The notes under the pieces were generated by a model. That model had not been told where the DNA came from and made no database searches. It was given only the letters and a program-made list of their open reading frames with translations. From Paramesorhizobium sp049065735 (GTDB lineage: Bacteria > Pseudomonadota > Alphaproteobacteria > Rhizobiales > Rhizobiaceae), in NCBI RefSeq assembly GCF_049065735.1, contig NZ_JBAKHD010000005.1, forward strand, positions 372,001 through 436,000: 64,000 bases of DNA, written 5' to 3'. The translations under genes and the position numbers were made by a program. Each line of letters starts with the position of its first letter. The first letter of the stretch is position 1. Shown here in pieces: positions 1 to 8,359 of this stretch.

Positions 1-215
1 CCCTCCTTCCCCCTTGCGGGGAAGGTGCCCGCGTCAGCGGGCGGATGGGGGTGGTGACGTTTGCGCTTGCTTTGAAAATCGTGGTGCAAGCGTAGCCACC
101 CCCATCCGTCTGCTCCGCAGACGTTCGTCGCTGGAAAAGCCAAATCGTTGGCTTTTCCTCGGCCTTCGGCCGAACGCTCCTCAACCCCCGCAAGGGGAAG
201 GAGGGTGCGAGCCTT
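1..215. repeat. Composite palindromic intergenic repeat, copy 1 (may continue left)
   Basis: The ends are inverted repeats: a CCCTCCTTCCCC-type arm at the left edge pairs with a GGGGAAGGAGGG arm ending near 213. An inner pair (GGATGGGGGTGG near 41-56 and CCACCCCCATCC near 97-108) is also inverted. A perfect 11-bp hairpin, GGAAAAGCCAA/TTGGCTTTTCC, lies near 131-156. A second copy with the same inner blocks is at 31199-31458. It ends about 25 bp before the cysT start, so cysT is probably transcribed through it from outside the window. Confidence 0.7.
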
Positions 216-239
216 TCGCCGGGGTGAACTCGTAAAGTG

Positions 240-1085
240 ATGCGTATGAAATTAAACACCTCCCGCCAAAAATCCGTCCTTCCCGGCTTTGGCCTCACCA
301 TGGGCGTGGCGCTGCTTTATCTTGTCATCATTGTGGCGCTTCCGCTGCTTGCGATGGTGCTGAAGACGGCGAGCCTTGGCTTTGGTGAGTTCTGGTCTAT
401 CGTCACCTCCGACCGCGCGCTTGCCACTTATCGCGTCACGCTGACGACGGCGGCGATTGCGACGCTGATCAATGCCGGGTTCGGGCTGCTGCTGGCCTGG
501 GTGCTCGTACGCTACGACTTTCCCGGTAAGCGGCTGATCGATGCGATCGTGGATCTGCCGTTTGCTTTGCCGACGGCGATTGCCGGGCTGGCGCTGGTGA
601 CGGTGTTCTCGCGCAATGGCTGGTTCGGCCAGTATCTGGAGCCGATGGATATCAAGATTGCCTATGCGCCGCTCGGCATTGCCATCGCCATGGCCTTTAC
701 CAGCGCGCCCTTCGTCATCCGCACGGTGCAGCCGGTGCTGGAGGATTTGTCCGACGATGTGGAGCAGGCGGCGCAGACGCTGGGCGCGCGACCATGGCAG
801 GTGTTTGCCCATGTCATCTGGCCGATGATCTTCCCGGCCTTTCTGGCGGGGGCGGCGTTGTCCTTCGCGCGCAGCCTCGGCGAATTCGGGGCCATCGTCT
901 TCATCTCCGGTAATCTGCCGTTCAAGACGGAGGTGACGTCGCTGCTGGTCTTCATCCGGCTCGACGAGTTCGATTATCCCTCCGCGGCGGCGCTGGCGAT
1001 GGTCATGCTGATCGTCGCCTTCCTCATGCTTCTCACCACCAATCTCATTCAGGCATGGCAGCTCAGATATGCAGAGCGTAGCTAG
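240..1085 (+). CDS. cysT: Sulfate/thiosulfate ABC transporter permease CysT (CysU)
   Basis: Inner-membrane permease subunit of the sulfate/thiosulfate importer. The ~281-residue protein has about six membrane segments. It carries the ABC-permease EAA loop near residues 178-200 (EQAAQTLGARPWQVF) that contacts the ATPase, and the family-typical SLGEFGAIVF stretch. GTG at 237, ATG at 240 and ATG at 246 are all possible starts; no clear ribosome site separates them and I chose 240. The 3' end overlaps cysW by 17 bp, which indicates translational coupling. The sulfate-binding protein gene would be expected to the left of the window. CysT and CysW permeases are easily told apart from molybdate ModB by their pairing, so confidence is high. 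Confidence 0.93.
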   Translation: MRMKLNTSRQKSVLPGFGLTMGVALLYLVIIVALPLLAMVLKTASLGFGEFWSIVTSDRALATYRVTLTTAAIATLINAGFGLLLAWVLVRYDFPGKRLIDAIVDLPFALPTAIAGLALVTVFSRNGWFGQYLEPMDIKIAYAPLGIAIAMAFTSAPFVIRTVQPVLEDLSDDVEQAAQTLGARPWQVFAHVIWPMIFPAFLAGAALSFARSLGEFGAIVFISGNLPFKTEVTSLLVFIRLDEFDYPSAAALAMVMLIVAFLMLLTTNLIQAWQLRYAERS

Positions 1086-1926
1086 TCTCGCCGCCCGCCG
1101 TCCATCCACGCCCACCCGTCCGCAGAAGAAACGCGGCGTCTGGCAGGTCGTCCTCATCCTGCTTGCGGTCGGGCTTTCCGTGCTGTTCCTCGGCGTGCCG
1201 CTGGCGGTGATCTTCACCTATGCCTTCGGCAGCGGCGTCGAGGTGTTCTGGCGCGAGATAACCGAGCCATCGACGCTCCACGCCATCTGGCTGACGGTGC
1301 TGACCGCGCTTGTCGTGGTGCCCATCAACATGGTGTTTGGCATCTGCGTGGCGTGGGCGGTGACGCGCTTCCGCTTTCCGGGGCGGCGATTGCTCATCAC
1401 CTTCGTGGAGATCCCGTTTTCCGTGTCGCCTATCGTGGCGGGGGTGATCTATCTCTTCCTCTATGGTTCGCAGGGGCTGCTCGGGCCGTTCCTTGAGGCG
1501 CATGATATCAAGATCATGTTCACGGTGCCGGCGATCTTCCTCGTCAGCCTGTTCGTGACCTGCCCGTTCGTCGCGCGCGAGCTTATTCCGCTGATGGAAG
1601 TGCAGGGACATGACGATGAGGAGGCGGCGATTTCGCTTGGCGCTTCGGGCCTCCAAACCTTCTTTTATGTCACGCTGCCCAATATCAAATGGGCGCTGCT
1701 TTATGGAGCGGTGCTGTGCAATGCACGGGTGATGGGGGAATTCGGCGCGACGTCGATCGTCTCCGGCGCCATCCGCGGCAAGACAAACACATTGCCGCTG
1801 CAGGTGGAATTGCTCTTCAATGATTACAATACGGTCGGGGCCTTTGCCGCCGCCTCGACGCTGGCGGTGATTGCGATTGTGACGCTGTTTCTCAAATATA
1901 TGTTGGAGCGCAAGGCGCATGGCTAA
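1069..1926 (+). CDS. cysW: Sulfate/thiosulfate ABC transporter permease CysW
   Basis: Second permease of the sulfate importer; pairs with CysT in the inner membrane. The 285-residue protein has a short basic cytoplasmic N-terminus (residues 1-25), about six membrane helices, the EAA loop (EEAAISLGASGLQTF near 184-198) and the MGEFGATSIVSG stretch typical of CysW. It starts inside the end of cysT. The usual partner, the ATPase CysA, does not follow: the next gene begins on the opposite strand 21 bp later. The stop codon lies in the loop of a perfect hairpin (1911-1939). Confidence 0.93.
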   Translation: MQSVASLAARRPSTPTRPQKKRGVWQVVLILLAVGLSVLFLGVPLAVIFTYAFGSGVEVFWREITEPSTLHAIWLTVLTALVVVPINMVFGICVAWAVTRFRFPGRRLLITFVEIPFSVSPIVAGVIYLFLYGSQGLLGPFLEAHDIKIMFTVPAIFLVSLFVTCPFVARELIPLMEVQGHDDEEAAISLGASGLQTFFYVTLPNIKWALLYGAVLCNARVMGEFGATSIVSGAIRGKTNTLPLQVELLFNDYNTVGAFAAASTLAVIAIVTLFLKYMLERKAHG

Positions 1927-1939
1927 ACCATGCGCCTTG
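1911..1939. terminator. Bidirectional hairpin overlapping the cysW stop codon
   Basis: A perfect 12-bp stem, CAAGGCGCATGG and CCATGCGCCTTG, encloses the 5-nt loop CTAAA. The cysW stop TAA is in that loop. The hairpin lies between convergent genes (cysW and the hydrolase ending at 1948), so it could stop transcription from both sides. No clear U-tract follows on either strand. Confidence 0.6.
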
Positions 1940-1947
1940 CGGGACGA

Positions 1948-2499
1948 TCACTCCGCCGCCACCAGCGCAGGCTGGCGAAAGGAGGAGGTCAGGATCGCGC
2001 CTTCCGGCCAATAGCCGAAGCCGCTGGCCGGGTTGATATGGCCGGCATAGCCCAGATCCACCAGCCCGGAACCCCAGACATCCGCCAGCGCCTTTGCCTT
2101 CGCATAGCTCATATAATGATCGTTGCGGCTGGCGACGACGATGGACGGGAAGGGGAACGCCTCGCGGGGAATGGGGGCAAAGCTGGCAAATTTGCGATCC
2201 TGGCGCGTCATTCTTTCCGTATCCGCTGGTGCGACGAGCAGCGCGCCCGCCACATGCGCCGCCGCCGGACGGTTTGCCAGATGGGCGACCAGTATGCAGC
2301 CCAGGCTATGCGCTACCAGAATGGCGCGCGGATGTTCGGTCAGATGCGCCTCCAGCACATGCAGCCAGTCGGTGAGATCAGGATTCTCCCAATCCTCCTG
2401 CTCGACCACCTTCGCCATGGGGTCGTCGAGAAGCCATTCGCGCTGCCAGTGACCGGCTTCCGATCCCCGATAGCCGGGTATGATCAATGTCGTCGTCAT
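1948..2499 (-). CDS. RBBP9/YdeN-family alpha/beta serine hydrolase
   Basis: Small cytosolic alpha/beta-hydrolase of 183 residues, the usual length of the RBBP9/YdeN (DUF1057-like) family. The N-terminus TLIIPGYRGSEAGHWQ and the paired W residues (W19, W23) are family hallmarks. The nucleophile is the Ser of AHSLG (residues 63-67), the acid is probably the Asp of SRNDHYMS, and the His is that of GHINPASGFGYWPEG. The substrate is unknown; members are esterase-like. It is monocistronic, convergent with cysW, and followed upstream by a 150-bp spacer. The start ATG at 2499 follows a GAGGA-like site. Confidence 0.85.
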   Translation of the reverse strand: MTTTLIIPGYRGSEAGHWQREWLLDDPMAKVVEQEDWENPDLTDWLHVLEAHLTEHPRAILVAHSLGCILVAHLANRPAAAHVAGALLVAPADTERMTRQDRKFASFAPIPREAFPFPSIVVASRNDHYMSYAKAKALADVWGSGLVDLGYAGHINPASGFGYWPEGAILTSSFRQPALVAAE

Positions 2500-2649
2500 G
2501 CCACATCCTCGCTATTCCAAACTGGCGCAAGGATAAGCGGGGTTGCCGAAAGGATGAAGCAAAGACGGCCTATGGTTTCATAGGCTTTGGAAACTATTTG
2601 CCTAATAATGCCGGGAACAAACGAAAATTATCGGAATAGAAATTCCAAG

Positions 2650-3609
2650 TTATTCTTTTTGAGAAAGGTTGTCTTTCTCACGCAGGCGCAAGGAAAACTG
2701 ACTCTTCTCGAAGAAAAGCACCACAACAAGTGAAAGCGCAAATGGAATAAGCAAGTAAAAAAGGCGGAAGACGATCAGCGCCGCCAAAACATCGGCCTGG
2801 TTCATCTCCGGCAAACCGGTCAGAAACACGATTTCAAGGACGCCGAGACCGCCCGGCGCATGGGACATCAGAGCTGCAGAGAAGGAAACGAGGAAGATGC
2901 CGAGCACGATGAGGAAGCCGGGATTGCCCGCTTCGGGGAGGGCGAAATAGATGATGCCCGCCGCGCCGATCAGCTCGACCGGGGCGATCAGCAATTGCTG
3001 CCAGACGAGCTTCAAGCGCGGATATTCCAGCCGGAACGTGCCGATCTCCAGCGGGCGCAGCTGCAGCCAGCTGCCGAAGATATAAAGGACCACCAGCAAC
3101 AGCATCATGAGGCCGAGGCCCACCGCCAGCCTTACGGAAATCTCGTCATTGAAGCGCTGCAGGATTTCCGGCTCGATCAGGAGGACGATGCCGCTCAGGA
3201 TGACCGTGCCCAGAATGAAGGTAAAGGAGCAGATAGCGATGAGAACCGCCACTTCGCTGCCGGTGAGGCCGCGCGAGCTATAGGCGCGGTAGCGCACGAC
3301 CGCGCCTGACAGCATGGACGCGCCGATATTATGCGACAGCGCGTAGGTGGTGAAGGAGGTGAGGGTGATGAACGGCCAGGAGATATGCTTGCGCAGGTGC
3401 AGGAGCGCGATGCGGTCATAGCCGGCCAGCGCGATATAGGACACAACCGCCGACCCCGCGGCCAGAAGCCAGTGGTGCAGGTTGATCGCCTCGAGGCTTT
3501 CCAGCACGTCATCGAGCGATATGCTGCGCAGCTCCCGATAAAGCAGCCAGGCCGAGATGATGACGGCGCCGATGCCGATGACCGGCCAGATATAGTCCTT
3601 GAGCTTCAT
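2650..3609 (-). CDS. YbhN/MprF-type integral membrane protein (lysylphosphatidylglycerol synthase TM region family)
   Basis: The 319-residue protein has about eight hydrophobic segments and matches the flippase-like transmembrane domain of MprF (UPF0104/YbhN) without the aminoacyl-transferase half. Seen features are the early LYRELRSISLDDV segment, the central SHNIGASMLSGAVVRYRAYS motif typical of the family, and SHAPGGLGVLE near the C-terminus. A lipid-flipping role is inferred from the family; the substrate is not known. It starts 20 bp after the antiporter stop, preceded by CAGGAG, so the two probably form one transcript. Confidence 0.85.
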   Translation of the reverse strand: MKLKDYIWPVIGIGAVIISAWLLYRELRSISLDDVLESLEAINLHHWLLAAGSAVVSYIALAGYDRIALLHLRKHISWPFITLTSFTTYALSHNIGASMLSGAVVRYRAYSSRGLTGSEVAVLIAICSFTFILGTVILSGIVLLIEPEILQRFNDEISVRLAVGLGLMMLLLVVLYIFGSWLQLRPLEIGTFRLEYPRLKLVWQQLLIAPVELIGAAGIIYFALPEAGNPGFLIVLGIFLVSFSAALMSHAPGGLGVLEIVFLTGLPEMNQADVLAALIVFRLFYLLIPFALSLVVVLFFEKSQFSLRLREKDNLSQKE

Positions 3610-3629
3610 GCCCCTGCCTGCTCCTGGAT

Positions 3630-5387
3630 TTAATCGGAAGGGGACACCGTTTCATCCGCGGGCGGTGTATCTTTTTCCGAGGCATGGGAAACCATGCCGC
3701 GCGCGATTTCCCTTTCTCCCATGATGACGACATTCGCGCCGAGATCGGTCAGATGCTGAGATTCCGCGTCCGAATGGGCGCGGGCGACGATATCGATGTC
3801 AGGATTGGCGGCGCGGGCCTTGGTGACGATCTGCCCAGCCTCGAAGGCATTGGGAATGGCGATGATTAGCTTGCGCGCGCCTGCCAGATTGGCGGCAGTC
3901 AGCACCTCGTCGCGCACGGCATTGCCGGGAATGTACTCCACGGTTTCACCGCGCAGCTTGCCGAGCTGCTTGTCGCCATCCTCGATGACGAGGAAGGGCT
4001 GTTCGGCGTCCTTGAGGGCCTTGCCGACCAGGCAGCCGACTCGGCCGTAGCCGATAAGGACGGTATGATCCTTGAGCGCGGTGACCGGCAAATCTTCGGT
4101 TTCCTCTTCCTCCGGCTGCGGTTGCTGCTGCTCCGCCGCGGGTTTCTGCGCTGGCGCGCCGCCAAAGCGCTTTTCCAGTTTTGGTCGCAGCCGGTCGGTG
4201 GCGAAGAAGATGAGCGGATTGAGCAGGATCGAAAGGATGGCGCCGGCAAGGATGAGATCGCGCCCTTCCTGCGGCAGCAGCTTCAGGCCGACGCCGAGTT
4301 CGGCCAGGATGAAGGAAAACTCGCCAATTTGCGCCAGGCTCGCCGAGATGGTCAGCGCCGTGCCGGTGGGATGGCCGAAGGCGCGGACGATCAGAAAGGC
4401 GGCAGCGGATTTGCCGACAATGATGATGAACAGGACCGCAAGCAGCGGCAGCGGGTCATTGATAAGGCTGGCCGGGTCGAACAGCATGCCGACCGAGACG
4501 AAGAACAGCACGGCAAAGGCGTCACGCAGGGGAAGAGATTCCTCCGCGGCGCGATGGCTCAGCTCCGATTCGCTCATAATCATGCCGGCGAAGAACGCGC
4601 CCAGCGCGAACGAGACGCCGAAGAGCTTCGCCGCGCCGAAGGCGACGCCGAGCGCTATGGCGAGAACGCCGAGACGGAAGAGCTCGCGGGAGCCGGTATG
4701 CGCGATGGCGTGGAGGACCCATGGGATGACGCGACGGCCGACGACGAGCATGATCGCAACGAAAAGCGCGACCTTGCCGATGGTGAGACCGATGACGCCC
4801 CAGACGCCAAGGCCGAAATGGGCGGCGAGCGGGTCGCCGGCGGTCGGGTTTCCTCCGCCATTGATGACGCTGGCGAGCGCCGGGAGAAGCACCAGCGCCA
4901 GTACCATGGCGAGGTCTTCAACGATCAGCCAGCCGACGGCGATGCGTCCACGCTCGGTGTCGATCAGGCGTCGCTCCTGCATGGCGCGGAGCAGCACGAC
5001 CGTACTTGCCACTGACAGGGCGAGGCCGAAAACAAGCCCCGCGCCGATATTCCAGCCAAGCAGATGGGCAAGCCCGACGCCCAGCAGCGTGGCGACGGCG
5101 ATCTGCGCGACTGCGCCGGGGATGGCGATGGCCTTGACCGACAGAAGATCCTTCAGGGAAAAATGCAGGCCGACGCCGAACATGAGGAGGATCACGCCGA
5201 TTTCGGCCAGCTCCAGAATCAGCTCCTGATCGGCAACGAAACCCGGCGTATAGGGACCCGCAATAACACCTGCCAGCAAATAACCTACCAAGGGAGGGAC
5301 ACGCAGCCGATTGGCGATCGCACCGAAGACAAAAGCGAGGCAGAGCCCGACGACGATCGTTGCAATCAGTGGTGTCTGGTGGGGCAT
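3630..5387 (-). CDS. ybaL: YbaL/KefB-type cation:proton antiporter (CPA2) with RCK/TrkA-N domain
   Basis: Monovalent-cation/proton antiporter, inner membrane. The 585-residue protein has 12-13 membrane segments in residues 1-390 (Na_H_Exchanger fold), with PLVGYLLAGVIAGP and LLMFGVGLHF typical of the YbaL/KefB branch. A Pro/Gln/Glu-rich linker follows, then a Rossmann RCK domain from about residue 435 (VLIGYGRVGCLVG, acidic strand end FLVIEDGD). A clear AGGAGG lies about 10 nt before the ATG at 5387. KefF/KefG-type ancillary subunits are absent. The ion specificity (K+ or Na+) cannot be read from sequence. Confidence 0.9.
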   Translation of the reverse strand: MPHQTPLIATIVVGLCLAFVFGAIANRLRVPPLVGYLLAGVIAGPYTPGFVADQELILELAEIGVILLMFGVGLHFSLKDLLSVKAIAIPGAVAQIAVATLLGVGLAHLLGWNIGAGLVFGLALSVASTVVLLRAMQERRLIDTERGRIAVGWLIVEDLAMVLALVLLPALASVINGGGNPTAGDPLAAHFGLGVWGVIGLTIGKVALFVAIMLVVGRRVIPWVLHAIAHTGSRELFRLGVLAIALGVAFGAAKLFGVSFALGAFFAGMIMSESELSHRAAEESLPLRDAFAVLFFVSVGMLFDPASLINDPLPLLAVLFIIIVGKSAAAFLIVRAFGHPTGTALTISASLAQIGEFSFILAELGVGLKLLPQEGRDLILAGAILSILLNPLIFFATDRLRPKLEKRFGGAPAQKPAAEQQQPQPEEEETEDLPVTALKDHTVLIGYGRVGCLVGKALKDAEQPFLVIEDGDKQLGKLRGETVEYIPGNAVRDEVLTAANLAGARKLIIAIPNAFEAGQIVTKARAANPDIDIVARAHSDAESQHLTDLGANVVIMGEREIARGMVSHASEKDTPPADETVSPSD

Positions 5388-5506
5388 ATGCGGATAGGCC
5401 TCCTATGGTTCGGGTTGGTGTCGGGTTCGCTGAAAAACAGCAGGTGAGACGGTCGGCGCACGATCCTTAAATCTAGCAGATTTTCGGGGCAGGATCATGC
5501 GGTTAC

Positions 5507-5547
5507 GTCCGAAAAACGGCCATCTCTCCCCGCGCGGGGAGAGATGG
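5507..5547 (-). terminator. Rho-independent terminator of secDF
   Basis: The segment 5520-5547 is a near-perfect palindrome (CATCTCTCCCCGC and GCGGGGAGAGATG arms). On the minus strand it is followed by GGCCGTTTTTC. It lies 9 bp beyond the secDF stop at 5556 and is the most convincing intrinsic terminator in the window. Confidence 0.8.
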
Positions 5548-5555
5548 GAACAAGC

Positions 5556-8084
5556 TTAGCTTTGTACAACGGTCTCGCCAGCCTGCTGGTCCTTTTTGTG
5601 GCGTTTCCACCAGTCGCCAAGGAACAGCAGGATCGGCGCGGCGATGTAGATCGACGAAGAGGTCGCGATCACGATGCCGAAGATCATGGGAATGGCGAAG
5701 TTCTCCACCGCACTGCCGCCCCATATCGCCATGGGCAGCATGGCGAGGAAGGTGGTCATGGAGGTGAAGATACACCGCGCGAGTACCTGATTGATGCTCA
5801 TATCGATGATCTCGCGCAGGGGCTTCGACTTATAGAGCCTGAGATTCTCGCGCATACGGTCGTAGACCACCACCTTGTCGTTCACCGAATAGCCGATGAT
5901 GGTCAGCAGCGCGGCGATGGCCGTCAGGTTGAAGTCGAGCCCGGTCAGCGCAAAGAAGCCGATGGTCTTGGTGGTGTCGAGAATAAGCGTGGCGATGGCG
6001 CCGAGCGCGAAGAACCACTCGAACCGCCACCATATGTAGAAGAGCATGGCGATGGCGGCCAGCGTCACCGCGATGATGCCTGAGCGGGCGAGTTCACCCG
6101 AGACCTTCGGGCCGACGACTTCGGTGCGCTCGATCTTGACGCCGGGAATCAGCTTCTCGACCGATGCGCGGACCTTTTCGACCGCCGCCGTCTGCGCCGC
6201 CTCACCACCATCCTGACGCTGAACTCGGATCAGCACGCTGTTGTCGCCACCGATGTTTTGCAGCACCACTTCGCCGAGATTGAGCTGGCCCAGCGTTGAG
6301 CGCAGCTGCGGCAGGTCGGCGGGCTGCGGTGTGGTGATCTCCACCTGGATGCCGCCCTCGAAGTCGATGCCGTAATTAAGGCCCGGCTTGATGAAGAGCA
6401 CGATGGAGGCAATCGACAGCAGCACCGAAACGCCGATGCCGATGAAGCGCGCGCGCATGAACTTGAAGTTCGTTTCGTGCTGGCCGAAATTGATGAGCGG
6501 CTTGATGTCGAGCGTCTTGAGCTTCCAGCGGCGCACGATCCACTGCATCATCAGGCGCACGAGGGTGACGTCGGAGAACATCGAGATGACGATGCCGAGC
6601 ATCATGGTGATGGCGAAGCCGCGCACCGGTCCCGTGCCTAGCAGGAACAGAAGCCCCGTCGCGATCAGCGTGGTCACATTGGCGTCGACGATGGTGGCGA
6701 AGGCGCTCTTGAAGCCCCTGTCGAGCGCCGCCATGGCGGAAAGGCCCTTGCGCGTCTCCTCCTTGATGCGCTCGTTGATAAGCACGTTGGCGTCAACCGC
6801 GATGCCTATGCCCAGGATGATACCGGCGATGCCGGGCAGGGTCAGGGTCGCCCCGAGAAGGCTCAATGCGGAGAAGGTGAAGATGGTGTGGAGCAGCAGC
6901 GCCAGATTGGCGACGAGGCCCCAGACGCCATAGAGCGCGACGATGAAGAGGGCGACCAGAATGAAGCCCGCGATGCCGGTGTAAAGGCCCATCTTGATAG
7001 AGTCTGCGCCGAGGTCCGGGCCGACGGTGCGCTCTTCCACCACGGTCAGCGGGGCGGGCAGGGCACCTGCGCGCAGGAGCGCCGAGAGCGTCACCGTGTC
7101 CTCGACCGTGAAATTACCGGTGATCTGGCCGGAGCCGCCGGTAATCGGCTCGCGGATGACGGGCGCGCTCAGCACCTTGCCGTCGAGGACGATGGCGAAG
7201 GGCTTGCCTACATTCTTGCTGGTGATGTCGGCGAACTGGCGCGCGCCGACGCTGTCGAACCGGAACGAAACCATGGGCTGGCTGGTGTTCGGGTCGAAAC
7301 CGGCGCGCGCGTCGGTGAGCCGCGAACCGTCGAGCGCCACCTGGTCGTCGATCGGGTATTTGATATTGGGATCCTTGGCGTCCGGCAGGATGCTTACGCC
7401 GGGGGGGGGCGGATCGTTCGGGTTCGCATCCGCGACCATGTGGAAGGTCATCTTGGCGGTGGAGCCAAGAAGCTGGCGCAATTGCGTCGGGTCTTTGAGA
7501 CCCGGAAGCTGGACGACGATACGGTTCGAGCCCGCGCGCTGGATCGACGGCTCGGCAACGCCGACCTGGTCGACGCGGCGGCGAATGATCTCGAGGCTCT
7601 GCTGCACGGCATTGTCGAGGCGGTAGCGCGAGCCGGCCTCGGTCAGCGCCATGGTGATCTGGTTGCCGTTCGTGGTGACGTCGATATCGTTGGTGGGCGT
7701 GCCGAAGCCGGGGGTGCCAACGGGCGTCGCAAGCTGCTGCAGCGCGGTTTGCGCCTGAGACCGCTGAGTGGCATCGGGAATGCTCACCACAACGGTGTCG
7801 CCCACGATGCGGATCGATTGGGGCTGGATGCGGTCGGCGCGCAGCTTGGCGCGCGCGTCATCGAGCATCTGGCGGACGCGGTCCTTCTTCAGGCTCGCCT
7901 CATCGACTTCCAGAAGCAGATAGGAGCCGCCGCGCAAATCGAGGCCGAGCGTGACCTGCTGCTTCGGGAACCAGCTGGGGAGATTGGCCAATTGTTCCTT
8001 CGTGAACAGATTGGGCACCGCCAGAAGAATGCCAAGCAGAACGATAATGCCGTAGGTCGCGATGACCCATTTTGATGTTCGCAT
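5556..8084 (-). CDS. secDF: Fused preprotein translocase subunit SecD-SecF
   Basis: RND-type accessory of the Sec translocon that uses the proton gradient to pull exported proteins into the periplasm. The single 842-residue chain contains SecD (about 1-520) with LGLDLRGGSYLLLEVD near 47-62, periplasmic P1 domains, the AGALPAPLTVVEERTVGPDLG motif and AVDANVLINERIKEE. SecF (about 530-842) has INYGIDFEGG-like LNYGIDFEGGIQVE and the YSVNDKVVVYDRMREN motif. Fusion of SecD and SecF is usual in many Rhizobiales. YajC, often upstream, is absent; a divergent channel gene is there instead. Strong terminator downstream. Confidence 0.97.
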   Translation of the reverse strand: MRTSKWVIATYGIIVLLGILLAVPNLFTKEQLANLPSWFPKQQVTLGLDLRGGSYLLLEVDEASLKKDRVRQMLDDARAKLRADRIQPQSIRIVGDTVVVSIPDATQRSQAQTALQQLATPVGTPGFGTPTNDIDVTTNGNQITMALTEAGSRYRLDNAVQQSLEIIRRRVDQVGVAEPSIQRAGSNRIVVQLPGLKDPTQLRQLLGSTAKMTFHMVADANPNDPPPPGVSILPDAKDPNIKYPIDDQVALDGSRLTDARAGFDPNTSQPMVSFRFDSVGARQFADITSKNVGKPFAIVLDGKVLSAPVIREPITGGSGQITGNFTVEDTVTLSALLRAGALPAPLTVVEERTVGPDLGADSIKMGLYTGIAGFILVALFIVALYGVWGLVANLALLLHTIFTFSALSLLGATLTLPGIAGIILGIGIAVDANVLINERIKEETRKGLSAMAALDRGFKSAFATIVDANVTTLIATGLLFLLGTGPVRGFAITMMLGIVISMFSDVTLVRLMMQWIVRRWKLKTLDIKPLINFGQHETNFKFMRARFIGIGVSVLLSIASIVLFIKPGLNYGIDFEGGIQVEITTPQPADLPQLRSTLGQLNLGEVVLQNIGGDNSVLIRVQRQDGGEAAQTAAVEKVRASVEKLIPGVKIERTEVVGPKVSGELARSGIIAVTLAAIAMLFYIWWRFEWFFALGAIATLILDTTKTIGFFALTGLDFNLTAIAALLTIIGYSVNDKVVVYDRMRENLRLYKSKPLREIIDMSINQVLARCIFTSMTTFLAMLPMAIWGGSAVENFAIPMIFGIVIATSSSIYIAAPILLFLGDWWKRHKKDQQAGETVVQS

Positions 8085-8314
8085 ATTGCCGATCCGGTAT
8101 GTCGCGCTCGCCCAATCCCGCGGATCGGCGGGCGCCGGTCTTCCAATTCCCTGTCAGGGATTCCCTTCTCCATAAACACCCAATCGCCGCTGGACAAGAA
8201 AATATCGCTTGTTTCCGGCGCTTAAGCGGAATTTCTGCTATTCCGATTCATCCGTCTTACCTATATCTGACGCCATGATTGTGCCCGGTTTTGCTTGTGA
8301 ACGGTGATTTAGAC

Positions 8315-8359
8315 ATGGCAGCCAAGCGCCCGGCGAAAACTGGCGGATCGATAAATTGA
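8315..8359 (+). other. Possible 14-codon upstream reading frame overlapping the channel start
   Basis: ATG at 8315, preceded by GGTGA, opens a 14-residue frame (MAAKRPAKTGGSIN). Its TGA at 8357-8359 overlaps the TTG start proposed for the downstream channel at 8356. This would couple the weak TTG start to upstream translation. Evidence is positional only; the frame may be chance. Confidence 0.2.

Noticed and set aside
8085..8355. yajC gene upstream of secDF
   Set aside because: The 270-bp spacer has no frame of the right size with the YajC membrane helix.
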